Shown one piece after another: positions 53,901 through 62,594 of a stretch of 64,000 nucleotides of DNA. The DNA is from Asticcacaulis sp. YBE204 (GTDB lineage: Bacteria; Pseudomonadota; Alphaproteobacteria; Caulobacterales; Caulobacteraceae): NCBI RefSeq assembly GCF_000495855.1, contig NZ_AWGF01000001.1, positions 496,001 through 560,000 of the forward strand, in the 5' to 3' direction. The notes beneath the pieces are model-generated. The model did no database searches and was not told where the DNA came from. It was given only the letters and a program-made list of their open reading frames with translations. The stretch's first letter is position 1; each line of letters starts with the position of its first letter. A program made the translations under genes and the position numbers.

Positions 53901-54238
53901 GCCGCATGTACTACAACGGCGAAGGCGGACCGCAGGATCTGCCGGGCGCTCTGTTCTGGCTGCGCAAGGCGGCCGAACGCGGCGAGGTCGAAAGCCAGTA
54001 CGGGCTCGGCATCATGTATATGCACGAAATCGGCACGGCGATGAACCTGACCGAAGCCTATAAGTGGCTGGCCATCGCCGCCGGTAACGGTGATGCGGAA
54101 TCGGCGAATACACTCAAGGAACTGCGGCCTCAGATGACGGCGGAGCAGATCGCCAGCGCGGAATCCCAGGCCAAGGCGTTCAAGCCGATCGGCAAGACCG
54201 TGGTCTCGACGGTGGCCCCAACTGTGGCAAACAAATAA
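50996..54238 (+). CDS. podJ: PodJ-like polar localization protein
   Basis: 1080 residues. The N-terminus TPWSVKGIDSKAREVAKDLA with RRSGMTLGEWLNHTIL is typical of PodJ. Residues about 130-600 are long coiled coil (many EARSAQAIETLGQDV-like heptads), followed by an acidic, Pro-rich disordered region (DDDDFDG, DPFADMADDLDPF). One transmembrane helix (ASSVAVVLTAGVVGGYMLV, near 850) leads to periplasmic Sel1 repeats (YNLGRMYYNGEGGPQDLPGA, YKWLAIAAGNGDAES). PodJ organises the new pole, including pili and PleC, in Caulobacter. A C-terminal peptidoglycan-binding domain was not seen. Confidence 0.82.
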   Translation: MTGGTPWSVKGIDSKAREVAKDLARRSGMTLGEWLNHTILQGEDVEAVIRRERQKAKSTPRERRPVEPVYDEDDLYAEDDYAPQVARPAPRYDAPRYDARPSRPAPFSLAAQRDARRPTADAYYDEPRPARESAELGRVTRVLESLGTRIESSETRSASAVRGVSQAVEALLNRLERSESAIAETLAESEGRLEERLGERLGERLNGQTRHVLDTVSSASERLAQAEDEQAALAERLYNAERVVDAQAERLEGLSGHLRDERERVARLEADLKASPVKDTVQAVEGALGKLANQLYENDARSRDTIKDVRGDMVNLSHRLAQMEMKDHDAAAQQMVDRVVSQLSKRLEAAEAQTATAIRTLEQAFASLDARLLRSEERGDVTDPESVHSLTRLTADLTRRVEESRYEVMRALETSTRANLDQTVSLLNTRLGEAEARSAQAIETLGQDVLKIADNLNRRMTGVVQSSEDAASRTSAEVRRLSETLDGRFETADQSHARALERLSGEIARISERLTQKVAETERRTAQVLQGVGEELDTRHQRVNTDIADRIRQSEERTQKLLDEARSKIDSRIGQVQTQTLLQEAARPSLRKAVVDDMPNPFPAATTELQQKPFGAFEHGFDEVAEEPAPVAAPEPVAAKPAPKAPISEDDDIDLTGRLLSSALDFGDDPFADAPAPEPRKTPDAFDAGRKPDVDPFDDDDDFDGGVAELAMQAPLTPRPTPRNETLNDPFADMADDLDPFADVDASRKVSPARADAPKNDVFDAPFDEPASRPAFEDGGVSMSTRDALAAARAAVRASVEGNTSDKKPLGGLKLGMSRTKDAKPVKEKPAKEKGKTLLNAFKASSVAVVLTAGVVGGYMLVRDGAADKPATAAPVLATAVATAPTAQDLTRMKAMYDAASIALKANDPKGVEALRTVADMGYPQAQFDLSVLYDKGTEGLIAADKAQARRWVERAAQGGVPEAMYNLGRMYYNGEGGPQDLPGALFWLRKAAERGEVESQYGLGIMYMHEIGTAMNLTEAYKWLAIAAGNGDAESANTLKELRPQMTAEQIASAESQAKAFKPIGKTVVSTVAPTVANK

Positions 54239-54261
54239 CGCGCTATCACTTGCTTCGATAC

Positions 54262-54298
54262 GCGCCCGTATGACATCGTGCATACGGGCGCATTTACT
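54262..54298 (+). terminator. Hairpin terminator after podJ
   Basis: GCGCCCGTATG/CATACGGGCGC, an 11-bp perfect stem with an eight-base loop, followed by ATTTACTTT. The T-run is imperfect. Confidence 0.65.
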
Positions 54299-54311
54299 TT
54301 GAAAGGCTTGC

Positions 54312-55232
54312 GTGGAACTCTATCTCCCCATCGCCGAAATGTCGGTGAATGTCTGGCTTATGGCCGGGCTGGGGGTGGTCGTGGGGTTCCTGTCCGGCCT
54401 GTTCGGGGTCGGGGGCGGCTTTCTGATGGCCCCGGTGCTCGTCGCGCTCGGCATCCCGCCGTCGATTGCCGTGGCGTCTCAGGCCGGGCACGTGTTGGCC
54501 ACCTCGACCTCCTCGGTCTTGAGCTATGGTCGCGAGGCCAATGTCGATATGCGCATGGGCACGCTGATGGCCGGCGGGGGTATTGTGGGGGCCATTGCCG
54601 GGGTCGAAGTCTTCCGCATCCTGCGTTTGCTCGGTCAGGCCGACCTGATGGTGGCGCTGCTCTATCTGTTATTGTTGGGTGCCATCGGCGGGCTGATGCT
54701 CAATGAAAGCCTGCGCGCCCTGTTGCGCACCAAGCAGGGCCTGCCGCCGGAACGTCCCAAGAGCAAGCGCCCGGTCTGGCTCTATTCCCTGCCGTACAAG
54801 ATGCGTTTTCCGCGTTCGGGGCTGTATATCTCGGTCATTCCGCCGCTGGCCATCGGGTTTACGGTGGGTATTCTGGCGGCCCTGATGGGGGTCGGCGGCG
54901 GTTTCCTGATCGTCCCGGCGATGATCTACCTGTTGCGCATGAAGGCCTCGGTCGTGGTCGGCACCAGCCTCTATCAGATCGTCATCACGACCCTGGTCAC
55001 CATGATCCTTCAGGCCGTGCGCAACCATACGGTCGATGGCGTTCTGGCCTTTATCCTGCTCATCGGCGGGGTGGTCGGGGGGCAACTGGGCATCCGCGCC
55101 GCGACGCGGTTTCGCGCCGAGCAACTGCGCGTCATTCTGGCGGTGATCATCCTGATGGCGGGCTTGCAGATGGGGTTGACGCTGTTCGTGCCTCCGGAAG
55201 ACCCGTTTATCCTCGCCCCCACAAACGGGTAG
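54312..55232 (+). CDS. TauE/SafE-family sulfite exporter-like protein
   Basis: 306 residues from GTG 54312 (AAAGG upstream). The TSUP permease fold shows the duplicated glycine signature VVVGFLSGLFGVGGGFLMAP and VGILAALMGVGGGFLIVPAM, with about eight transmembrane helices. Members export sulfite, taurine-derived sulfur or other anions. It pairs with the downstream TIGR02186 gene, a conserved alphaproteobacterial neighbourhood, but a 212-bp inverted-repeat element separates the two here. Confidence 0.92.
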   Translation: MELYLPIAEMSVNVWLMAGLGVVVGFLSGLFGVGGGFLMAPVLVALGIPPSIAVASQAGHVLATSTSSVLSYGREANVDMRMGTLMAGGGIVGAIAGVEVFRILRLLGQADLMVALLYLLLLGAIGGLMLNESLRALLRTKQGLPPERPKSKRPVWLYSLPYKMRFPRSGLYISVIPPLAIGFTVGILAALMGVGGGFLIVPAMIYLLRMKASVVVGTSLYQIVITTLVTMILQAVRNHTVDGVLAFILLIGGVVGGQLGIRAATRFRAEQLRVILAVIILMAGLQMGLTLFVPPEDPFILAPTNG

Positions 55233-55233
55233 A

Positions 55234-55445
55234 AGGCCATAGCCCCATGAATATATTCGCCATGGTGCCAGCACGGTTTGATGTCATAATGTATGACATG
55301 CAAAAGCACGCTCCGCGCGGCGAAATGGCTTCATCCTGCGGCGTCGATGGACTTGGCCGTAGGTGGGCTACGGCCTGCCTCCATCTCCTGGCATTATTTT
55401 GCCATTTCTGCCGCCATGGCGACCATATTCGTGGAGCTATGGCCT
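55234..55445. mobile_element. MITE-like element with 32-bp imperfect terminal inverted repeats
   Basis: Left end AGGCCATAGCCCCATGAATA...CGCCATGG (55234-55265) and right end CCATGGCG...TATTCGTGGAGCTATGGCCT (55414-55445) are inverted repeats with four mismatches in 32. The 212-bp interior has no gene. It sits exactly between tauE and the TIGR02186 gene, whose ATG lies one base beyond the right end. No clear target duplication beyond a possible GA. Confidence 0.65.
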
Positions 55446-55446
55446 G

Positions 55447-56256
55447 ATGGTCGCCGCATCTCTGCCCCCCGAAACGCCCGCCCCCTATGTCGAGAACCTG
55501 CCGGTCGCCCCGACCATCGCGCCCGACAGCCTTTCCACCGACCTGACGCAAAACCGCATCGAGGTGTCCTCCTCGTTTCAGGGCGCGAAAGTCATCCTCT
55601 ACGGCGCGGTGTTTCAGCCGAAGGACCAGCCGTCCGACGTGGTGGTCATCATCCGCGGGCCCAGGGCCTCGATGCGCCTGATCCGCAAGACGCAGGTCGC
55701 CGGGCTGTGGCTCAATTCGCGGCCCGTGGTGTTCGAGGGCGCGCCGGGCTATTACATGGCGGCCTCGTCGCAGCCGCTCGATCGCATCACCGACTTTTCG
55801 CACCGGCGGTTGCTGGGTCTCGGTCTCGACTATATCGCCATGGATACCTCACGCGAAAACAAGGTCGTGACGCGTTACGGCGTCAAGGACGTGGTGGTCA
55901 ACGGGCTGGAGTCCGACTATCTCGACTGGCGCCGCGCGGTCATCCGCCTGAAGACGAAGGCCGGGCTCTATGAAGACAATCCGCTGGGGGTGCGCTTTGT
56001 CGATCAGAACCTGTTCCGCGCCGAGGTCACCCTGCCGTCGGAAGCCCCCATCGGGGACTACACCGCCGAGGTCTGGCTGTTCCGCAACGGTCAGCCGGTC
56101 GGCTATTCCGAAAAGACGATGACGGTGGAAAAGGTCGGTTTCGAGCGCTTCGTGTTCAATGTCGCCCACCGTCATGCGTGGCTGTACGGACTGGCTTGTG
56201 TGGCCATGAGCATGGGCATGGGCGCGCTGGCCTCACGGTTGTTCCGGAGGGGGTAG
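55447..56256 (+). CDS. TIGR02186 family membrane-anchored protein
   Basis: 269 residues from ATG 55447. IEVSSSFQGAKVILYGAVF, VVVIIRGPRASMRLIRKTQV, AGLWLNSRPVVFEGAPGYY and C-terminal helix LYGLACVAMSMGMGALASRL mark the family, which is encoded next to TauE exporters and sits in the cytoplasmic membrane with a periplasmic domain. The usual N-terminal signal peptide is missing: the gene starts right at the edge of the MITE-like element, which may have cut off or replaced it. Confidence 0.88.
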   Translation: MVAASLPPETPAPYVENLPVAPTIAPDSLSTDLTQNRIEVSSSFQGAKVILYGAVFQPKDQPSDVVVIIRGPRASMRLIRKTQVAGLWLNSRPVVFEGAPGYYMAASSQPLDRITDFSHRRLLGLGLDYIAMDTSRENKVVTRYGVKDVVVNGLESDYLDWRRAVIRLKTKAGLYEDNPLGVRFVDQNLFRAEVTLPSEAPIGDYTAEVWLFRNGQPVGYSEKTMTVEKVGFERFVFNVAHRHAWLYGLACVAMSMGMGALASRLFRRG

Positions 56257-56261
56257 CTCAC

Positions 56262-56391
56262 TTTCCCTCGCACCCGTGGGGAGAGGGACGGCGCGAAGCG
56301 ACAGGGTGAGGGGGGGGAGTCGCAAGCACCGAGTTAGCCCCCTCACCCTAGCCGGCACCGGCCGCCCGGCTCTCCCGTGGGGGAGAGGGGA
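56262..56391. repeat. Palindromic GC-rich repeat pair before dinG
   Basis: TTCCCTCGCACCCGTGGGGA...AGGGTGAGGGGG (56263-56317) and CCCCCTCACCC...TCTCCCGTGGGGGAGAGGGG (56338-56391) form inverted arms. Same family as 6330, 59346 and 61207. Confidence 0.82.
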
Positions 56392-56435
56392 TTTTTGCTC
56401 TTGGGATTAAGGGCGAAAACCATTACATTAACCGC

Positions 56436-59345
56436 GTGAACGATTTCCCCGACATCGAGGTTCCGACCGCCGTCCCCATACCGGACGCGTCCCTGCGCCG
56501 GTTCCTGCCGCAGCAGGGGTTTGCGCTGTTGCCCTCGCACGCAGCCCTGAGCGACGGTCACCTCGCACGCCGGGCCGGTGTGCCCGAAGCCCGCGAAGCC
56601 TGGGGTCGGGAAGGGCTGTTGGTCGCCAATGCACCCCTGATCCGGCAGCGTCTGTTCAATGGCCGCAACCACCGCGAAGCCAAACATTTCGACCTGCTGG
56701 AGCTATTCGCTTTCGTCCGTCCGGCGAAGTTCTGCGCCCCGTCGGTGGCCGGTGTAGCGCTGGCCGTCGGCTTCACCGAACCCGAAGGGGCCGAGGCGCA
56801 ATCGGCCATGGTCGTGCAGGTGGCGCTGGCTCTGGGTCGCGAACTGGCCGAAGCGCCGCTGGCGTTTCGCCTGATGGCCAGGGCATCGCTCGCCTATATG
56901 CAGCAGCAGAACTGGGTCTGGGCGCCGTTCGTGGAGGCGGCACTGAATGAGAAGCCCGTGCCCGAAGGCTATGTCGCGCCGCCGGCGCTGGAGGTGTGGT
57001 CGCTGCTCGAAGAGTGGGAGGATCAGGCCCCCGCGGGCGATGCGCGTCAGGTCAGCCTTTCAGACGACGAAATCACCGGTGGCCTGGGGGCGAACCTCAA
57101 ACGCGCAGGTCTGGCCGAACTGCGCCCCGAACAGCAACTGTTCGCGTTGCGCACCAAGGACATCTTCGCCCCGAAATGGGCGTCGGAACAGCCGAACATG
57201 CTGCTGCTGGAAGCCGGGACCGGCACCGGCAAGACGCTGGGTTACCTGTCGCCCGCACAGGTCTGGGCCGAAAAGGCGCAGGGCCGCGTGTGGATTTCGA
57301 CCTATACTAAGGCGCTGCAAAAACAGATATATCACGACACGCGCGCCCTGTTCGACACCGAGGCCGAGCGCGAGGCCAAGGTCTCGATCCGCAAAGGGCG
57401 TGAGAACTATCTGTGTTTGCTCAATTTTCAGGAACGTCTGGCCCCGCTGACGCAGGGACCGGGCGAGGCGATTGTCGCGGCGCTGGTGGCGCGCTGGATC
57501 GTCTATAGCCGCGACGGCGATATTGTCGGCGGCGATTTTCCGACCTGGCTGCCGTCGTTGTTGCCGCCGCAATCGGCCGCCGCCATGTTCGGGGCGCTCA
57601 ACCCGGCGAACCTTGTCGACCGGCGCGGCGAGTGCATCTACAGCGCCTGCGCCCACTACCGGACGTGCTTCGTCGAAAAGTCGATCCGCAAGTCGAAATC
57701 GGCGCAGATCATCATCGCCAATCACGCCCTGGTCATGGCGCAGGCGGCCTACGACCTGCGCGAAGCCGCGAAAGCTGCCGACGGCCAGCCCACGGTCGAG
57801 CCCGAAACGCCGGGCCTGTCGCGGCTGGTCTTCGACGAAGGTCACCACGTGTTCGAAGCCGCCGACGGGGCGTTCTCCAGCGAACTGTCGGGCTTCGAAG
57901 CCGCCGAATTGCGCCGCTGGATTCGCGGTAATGAAGGGCGCGGGCGGCGCTCGCGCGGTCTGGAACAGCGGCTGGGCGACCTGCTGGCGACGCGCGAAAC
58001 GGCGCAGGAGGCGTTGAAAAACCTGATCCGCGCCGCCGCCGCCTTGCCCGCCGAGGGCTGGTCGCAACGCCTGACCACGCGGACGCAGTCAGGTGAAATG
58101 ATGCAGCCGGTCGGCCCCATCGAGGCGCTACTGGCGGCGGCGCTGAAGCAGATCGAGGTGAGGGGCGCGGAAAGCGCGGCCAAATCGCGGTTCCGGCCTG
58201 ACACCGAAAATGGCGAGTGCGAGGCGCATCCGTGTCTGCCCGAGGTCGCCGAAGCGGCGTCTCTGGCGGCCAAGGCCCTGCAATCCATCGAAGTGCCCTT
58301 GCTCGCCTTGGTCCGTGCGATGGAAGACATCCTGACCGGCGAGGAAGACCTCGATCTGGCCGAACGAACGCGTATCGACGGGGCCTTGCGCGGTCTGGAG
58401 CGACGGGCGCGCATGACCCTGCCCGCGTGGCGCAGCCTGTTGCAGCAACTGGCTTATGCCGAAGGCGACGACCCTACGGCTCCCAGTCCTTTTGTCGACT
58501 GGTTCGCGACCGTGGCCCATAACGGGCGGCTGGTCGATGTTGGGCTGCACCGGCATTTCGTCGATCCCTCCGTGCCGCTGGCCGACTATGTGTTGAAACC
58601 GGCGCATGGGGTACTGATGGCCTCAGCGACCTTGTCGGATTCGTCGCAGGAGGAGCCGTTCGCTCTGGCGCGGCAACGGACCGGCGCAGCGCATCTGGTC
58701 ATGGGGGCCAAATCTCTACGCATCGCCTCGCCGTTCGATTACGAGGCGCAGGCGCGGCTGTTCGTCGTCACCGACGTGCCGCGCGACGATCCGCGCGTCG
58801 TGGCGGGGGCGATGAAGGCGCTATTCCTCGCCTCCAAAGGCGGGGCACTCGGTCTGTTTACCGCCATCCGCCGTCTGAAAGCGGTCTATGAGCAGCTCTA
58901 CCGGCCTTTGGGCGAGGCGGGGATTTCGCTCTATGCCCAGCACGTCGATCCGCTGGATGTGTCCGATCTGATCAGCGTCTTTCGCTCCGAACAGCATTCG
59001 TGCCTGCTGGGCACCGATGCCGTGCGTGACGGCATCGACGTGCCGGGTCAGGCGTTGCGGCTGATCGCCTTCGACCGCATCCCGTGGCCGCGCCCGGACG
59101 CTCTGCACAAGGCGCGGCGCGCGCATTTCGGGGCAAAACTCTACGATGACGCGCTGGTTCGCGCCAAGCTGGCTCAGGCCTTCGGGCGGCTGATCCGCAA
59201 GGCCGACGACCGGGGCGTCTTCGTCATGCTCGATTCGGCGGCTCCGACGCGGCTGTTCGCATCCCTGCCGGAGGGCGTGGTGGTGCAGCGCTGCACGCTG
59301 GCCGAGGCGATTGCCGCGATCGAGGGGTTTTTGACAGTGGAATAA
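56436..59345 (+). CDS. DinG/YoaA-type ATP-dependent DNA helicase
   Basis: 969 residues from GTG 56436. Walker A LLLEAGTGTGKTLGYLSPA; Fe-S cluster cysteines CLLNF and CIYSACAHYRTC with a neighbouring Cys; DEAH-like LVFDEGHHVFEAADG; C-terminal motifs LMASATLSD, LGLFTAIRRLKAVY, GTDAVRDGIDVPGQAL and LAQAFGRLIRKADD. XPD-like 5'-3' helicase that unwinds R-loops and damaged forks. The N-terminal 200 residues (FVRPAKFCAPSVAGVALAVG) are an alphaproteobacterial extension. Repeats flank it on both sides. Confidence 0.92.
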   Translation: MNDFPDIEVPTAVPIPDASLRRFLPQQGFALLPSHAALSDGHLARRAGVPEAREAWGREGLLVANAPLIRQRLFNGRNHREAKHFDLLELFAFVRPAKFCAPSVAGVALAVGFTEPEGAEAQSAMVVQVALALGRELAEAPLAFRLMARASLAYMQQQNWVWAPFVEAALNEKPVPEGYVAPPALEVWSLLEEWEDQAPAGDARQVSLSDDEITGGLGANLKRAGLAELRPEQQLFALRTKDIFAPKWASEQPNMLLLEAGTGTGKTLGYLSPAQVWAEKAQGRVWISTYTKALQKQIYHDTRALFDTEAEREAKVSIRKGRENYLCLLNFQERLAPLTQGPGEAIVAALVARWIVYSRDGDIVGGDFPTWLPSLLPPQSAAAMFGALNPANLVDRRGECIYSACAHYRTCFVEKSIRKSKSAQIIIANHALVMAQAAYDLREAAKAADGQPTVEPETPGLSRLVFDEGHHVFEAADGAFSSELSGFEAAELRRWIRGNEGRGRRSRGLEQRLGDLLATRETAQEALKNLIRAAAALPAEGWSQRLTTRTQSGEMMQPVGPIEALLAAALKQIEVRGAESAAKSRFRPDTENGECEAHPCLPEVAEAASLAAKALQSIEVPLLALVRAMEDILTGEEDLDLAERTRIDGALRGLERRARMTLPAWRSLLQQLAYAEGDDPTAPSPFVDWFATVAHNGRLVDVGLHRHFVDPSVPLADYVLKPAHGVLMASATLSDSSQEEPFALARQRTGAAHLVMGAKSLRIASPFDYEAQARLFVVTDVPRDDPRVVAGAMKALFLASKGGALGLFTAIRRLKAVYEQLYRPLGEAGISLYAQHVDPLDVSDLISVFRSEQHSCLLGTDAVRDGIDVPGQALRLIAFDRIPWPRPDALHKARRAHFGAKLYDDALVRAKLAQAFGRLIRKADDRGVFVMLDSAAPTRLFASLPEGVVVQRCTLAEAIAAIEGFLTVE

Positions 59346-59457
59346 TTCCCCTCGCCCCTGTGGGGAGAGGGTGGTGCGGAGCACCGGGTGAGGGGGCGTT
59401 ACACGAAGAAAGAGGCCCCCTCACCCTAACCCTCACCCCGTAGGGGAGAGGGGGTTA
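59346..59457. repeat. Palindromic GC-rich repeat pair between dinG and leuA
   Basis: Arms TTCCCCTCGCCCCTGTGGGG...GGTGAGGGGGC and GCCCCCTCACCCTAACCCTC...TAGGGGAGAGGGGGTTAA. Same family as 6330, 56262 and 61207. Confidence 0.85.
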
Positions 59458-59520
59458 ATGGCATTGACCCGCCCTCGGGCACGGCCTAAGAGTGCGCCGA
59501 TATCCTGCGAGTGCCCATCC

Positions 59521-61194
59521 ATGATGCTGAAAAATCCGTCGGACAAGTACCGTCCCTTCGTCTTCCCGCACGACATGTCCGACCGGACGTGGCCGTCGAA
59601 AACGTTGAACAAGGCCCCGCGCTGGCTATCGACCGACCTGCGCGACGGCAATCAGGCGCTGGCCGATCCGATGGACATCGAAAAGAAGATGCGCTTCTGG
59701 AAGCAACTGATGATCGTCGGCCTCAAGGAGGTCGAGGTCGGCTTCCCTTCGGCGTCGCAGATCGAGTTCGACTTCGTGCGCAAGCTGATCGAGGAAGACC
59801 ATATCCCCGACGACGTGACGATCCAGGTGCTGGTGCAGTCGCGCGAAGACCTGATCAAGCGCACTTTCGAGTCGCTGAAAGGCGCGAAACGCGCCTGCGT
59901 CCACCTGTATAACGCCACCTCGCCGCTGTTCCGCCGCGTCGTGTTCGGGCTGGAGCAGGCCGACGTCATCGGCCTCGCCGTCAAGGGCGCGACGTGGATC
60001 AAGGAGGAAGCCGCCAAACAACCCGACACCGAATGGTCGTTTGAATATTCGCCGGAGACCTTCTCGGCCACCGAGCCGGACTTCGCCGTCGAAGTGTGCG
60101 AGCGCGTGATGAACGTATGGGAGGCCTCGCCGCAAAAGCCGGTGATCCTGAACCTGCCGGCCACGGTTGAGGTATCGTCGCCGAACATCTATGCCGACCA
60201 GATCGAGTGGTTCTGCCGCAAGCTGACGCGGCGTTCGTCGGCCATCGTCTCGCTGCACCCGCATAACGACCGCGGCACGGGCATCGCCGCCGCCGAACTG
60301 GGCGTGCTGGCCGGGGCCGACCGCATCGAAGGCTGCCTGTTCGGCAATGGCGAGCGCACCGGCAATGTCGATCTGGTGACGCTGGCGCTCAATCTCTACA
60401 CGCAGGGCGTCGATCCGGAGCTGGATTTTTCCGATATCCGCGCCGTGGTCAATACCGTCGTCCACTGCAACAATATCCCCGTCCACCCACGTCATCCCTA
60501 TGCCGGCGAACTGGTCTTCACGGCCTTTTCCGGCTCGCATCAGGACGCGATCAAGAAGGGCTTCGCCGCCCACGAACAGCGCAATGACGGCGTGTGGGAA
60601 ATGCCTTACCTGCCGATCGACCCGGCAGACCTCGGCGAAAGCTATGAGGCGGTCATCCGCGTCAATTCGCAATCCGGCAAGGGCGGCATCGCCTGGATCC
60701 TGGAGCAGGACAAGGGCCTGAAACTGCCGCGCCGGTTGCAGGTCGATTTTTCGCACAAGGTGCAGGACATCGCCGACAAGACCGGTAAGGAAATGCAGGC
60801 GGCGGATATCTGGCACGCTTTCGAGGACGCCTATTTCCTCAAGGGGACCACGACCTACGAACTGGTCGAATATACCGATTCCGGCGCGCGACGTTCGGGG
60901 GTGGATCGTCTGTTCGCGGGGCGCGTGACGCACGACGGCGTCGAGACGCCGATCAACGGGCGCGGCAACGGTCTGATGGCGGCGGCGGTCGATGCGCTGA
61001 ACGCCGCCTACGGGCTTGGGCTTGAGGTGCTGGATTTCCACGAACACGCCCTGAGCCGGGGCACGGACGCCAAGGCCGTAGCCTATGTCGAATGCCGCAC
61101 GAAGGACGATCGCAAGGTGTTCGGCGTCGGCATGGACGTCGATAGTGCGACCGCGTCGGTCAAGGCGTTGCTTTCTGCCGCAAATGCGTTGTAG
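59521..61194 (+). CDS. leuA: 2-isopropylmalate synthase, class II
   Basis: 557 residues, the long yeast-like form, from ATG 59521 (or 59524). Catalyses acetyl-CoA plus 2-oxoisovalerate to 2-isopropylmalate, the first leucine step. Motifs: [14 protein letters not shown] at the start of the TIM barrel, metal-binding [29 protein letters not shown], and a C-terminal leucine-feedback domain ([20 protein letters not shown]). An upstream open frame to 59458 translates the repeat and is not part of the gene. Confidence 0.95.
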   Translation: MMLKNPSDKYRPFVFPHDMSDRTWPSKTLNKAPRWLSTDLRDGNQALADPMDIEKKMRFWKQLMIVGLKEVEVGFPSASQIEFDFVRKLIEEDHIPDDVTIQVLVQSREDLIKRTFESLKGAKRACVHLYNATSPLFRRVVFGLEQADVIGLAVKGATWIKEEAAKQPDTEWSFEYSPETFSATEPDFAVEVCERVMNVWEASPQKPVILNLPATVEVSSPNIYADQIEWFCRKLTRRSSAIVSLHPHNDRGTGIAAAELGVLAGADRIEGCLFGNGERTGNVDLVTLALNLYTQGVDPELDFSDIRAVVNTVVHCNNIPVHPRHPYAGELVFTAFSGSHQDAIKKGFAAHEQRNDGVWEMPYLPIDPADLGESYEAVIRVNSQSGKGGIAWILEQDKGLKLPRRLQVDFSHKVQDIADKTGKEMQAADIWHAFEDAYFLKGTTTYELVEYTDSGARRSGVDRLFAGRVTHDGVETPINGRGNGLMAAAVDALNAAYGLGLEVLDFHEHALSRGTDAKAVAYVECRTKDDRKVFGVGMDVDSATASVKALLSAANAL

Positions 61195-61206
61195 GGTTAA
61201 GTCTTA

Positions 61207-61348
61207 AACCCCCTCGCCCCCCACCTTGGTTTTTCGGGGGGAGAGGGTGGCCCGTCAGGGCCGGGTGAGGGGGCCTCCCAGCACCGGTGCTTTCCCCCTC
61301 ACCCCAACCCTCTCCCCCCGAAAAACCAAGGTGGGGGGCGAGGGGGTT
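61207..61348. repeat. Palindromic repeat with perfect 42-bp inverted arms
   Basis: The arm 61207-61248 (starting AACCCCCTCGCCCCCCACCT) is exactly complementary to 61307-61348 (ending GGGGGGCGAGGGGGTT). Inner blocks GGCCGGGTGAGGGGG and CCCCCTCACCCC also pair partly. Largest and best-preserved member of the family. It lies between leuA and the DUF2125 gene. Confidence 0.9.
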
Positions 61349-61362
61349 ATGTGGAGCGCCCG

Positions 61363-62430
61363 ATGGCCGAAACCTTGACGCCCGCCGAAAAGCCCAAAAA
61401 GAAACCCTCGCGCTGGGGCCTGTTCGCGCCCATCCTGATCTTTCTGGTCCTGCTGGCCGGGTGGACCGGCTACTGGTTCTACGTCGCCAGCCAGCTTGAA
61501 AATCGCATCGCCCTGACGCGTCAGAACCTGATCGATGCCGGTTACCACGTCGGTTATTCGCCGCTGCACGTGCAGGGCTACCCCTTCCGTATGTTCATCG
61601 CTCTGGACAAGTTCGAAGCCATAGCCCCTACCGGCAAGGGCTTTGCCGCCCCGCGTCTTGAAGCCGAGGCCTCGGCCTTCGTGCTCGATAAGTGGGTGTT
61701 CGTGGCGACCGAAGGCCTGACCTATTATCGTGGCCGTCGCGAAACGCCCGATCTCGGGGCCATCGACCTCGGAGAAGTCAAAATCACCGGTGACGCCCTG
61801 CGCGCCAGCGTCTCGGGCTGGACACAACCGATTCAAACCATAGCCGTCGAAGGCCTGAACCCGGTCTTCACCGTGTCGAAAGCCGAATACCCCTTCCTGC
61901 TGCAAAGCGCCCAGCGCTTCGAAGCCTATCTGCGGCCGAACACCGCCGCCGTGGATAATGCCGATTTCCTGTGGCGTGTGACCGGCGCCAAGGGGCATCC
62001 CGAAAGCCTGATCGGACGGATGGGGCCGAACAAGACCTTCGACCTGCATCTCGAAGGCACGGTGGGTCAGGCCGCGAAGTTCAAGGACGGTCGCCTGTCC
62101 GCGTGGCGCGACGGCGGCGGCGTGATGACCGGCGTCAAGACCTCGCTGCACATCGGCGATCTGGAAATTTTCGGTCAGAGCGACGCCATGCGCGTCGACC
62201 CCAATCTGGCGCTGCAAGGGCCGCTTGAGGTCGAAATCAAGGGGTCCGGCGATCCGGTGACCTTCCTGCTGGGGGCCGGTCTGATCGCGCCGGAATACGA
62301 GCCTCTGGCGCGCCCCTTCATCGGGACGACCATGACCGCCGACAAACCGGTGAAGCTCAAATTCGACTTCCGTGACGGCGGCACCTATGTGGGGCCGTTG
62401 AAGGTGTCGGACGCACCGGTGGTGCGGTAG
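61363..62430 (+). CDS. DUF2125 domain protein, membrane-anchored
   Basis: 355 residues from ATG 61363 (GTG 61351 is an alternative). A Lys/Pro-rich N-terminus precedes one transmembrane helix (LFAPILIFLVLLAGWTGYWF). The rest follows the DUF2125 pattern: QNLIDAGYHVGYSPLHVQGY, PFRMFIALDKFEAIAP, TFDLHLEGTVG and LQGPLEVEIKGSGDPVTFLL, resembling AsmA/DUF945-like lipid-groove beta-proteins. Role unknown, probably periplasmic. The adjacent repeat ends 14 bases before the start. Confidence 0.85.
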   Translation: MAETLTPAEKPKKKPSRWGLFAPILIFLVLLAGWTGYWFYVASQLENRIALTRQNLIDAGYHVGYSPLHVQGYPFRMFIALDKFEAIAPTGKGFAAPRLEAEASAFVLDKWVFVATEGLTYYRGRRETPDLGAIDLGEVKITGDALRASVSGWTQPIQTIAVEGLNPVFTVSKAEYPFLLQSAQRFEAYLRPNTAAVDNADFLWRVTGAKGHPESLIGRMGPNKTFDLHLEGTVGQAAKFKDGRLSAWRDGGGVMTGVKTSLHIGDLEIFGQSDAMRVDPNLALQGPLEVEIKGSGDPVTFLLGAGLIAPEYEPLARPFIGTTMTADKPVKLKFDFRDGGTYVGPLKVSDAPVVR

Positions 62431-62518
62431 CTTTTTACGCGATCTTTTGCGGCTGCGAATAAATTTGCGGCCGCTCTATTGTAAAGCCGGTAAAATTGGA
62501 CTGTAATCACAATAGATA

Positions 62519-62594
62519 CACATTCGTTTCTCATGAAACGAATGTGGGGTCTGTGTATAATTTGCAATAAAGGCGTTTCCGTCAGATGAAACGC
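62519..62594 (+). promoter_or_regulatory. Twin hairpins and short leader frame before the chorismate mutase gene
   Basis: First hairpin: CACATTCGTTTC and GAAACGAATGTG around TCAT (62519-62546), a perfect 12-bp stem. Second: GCGTTTC/GAAACGC around eight bases (62573-62594). They share the CGTTTC...GAAACG core. A frame ATG AAA CGA ATG TGG ... TGA (62533-62589) links them and encodes 18 residues with one Trp. It may be a leader or twin operator. Confidence 0.45.

Noticed and set aside
52409-54283. A 624-codon minus-strand open frame opposite podJ
   Set aside because: Arg/Gly-rich antisense shadow. The plus strand shows the PodJ N-terminus, coiled coil, TM helix and Sel1 repeats.
59458-59520. 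Longer LeuA start at 59458
   Set aside because: The added residues translate the end of the palindromic repeat and spacer; the conserved LeuA start is at [12 protein letters not shown].
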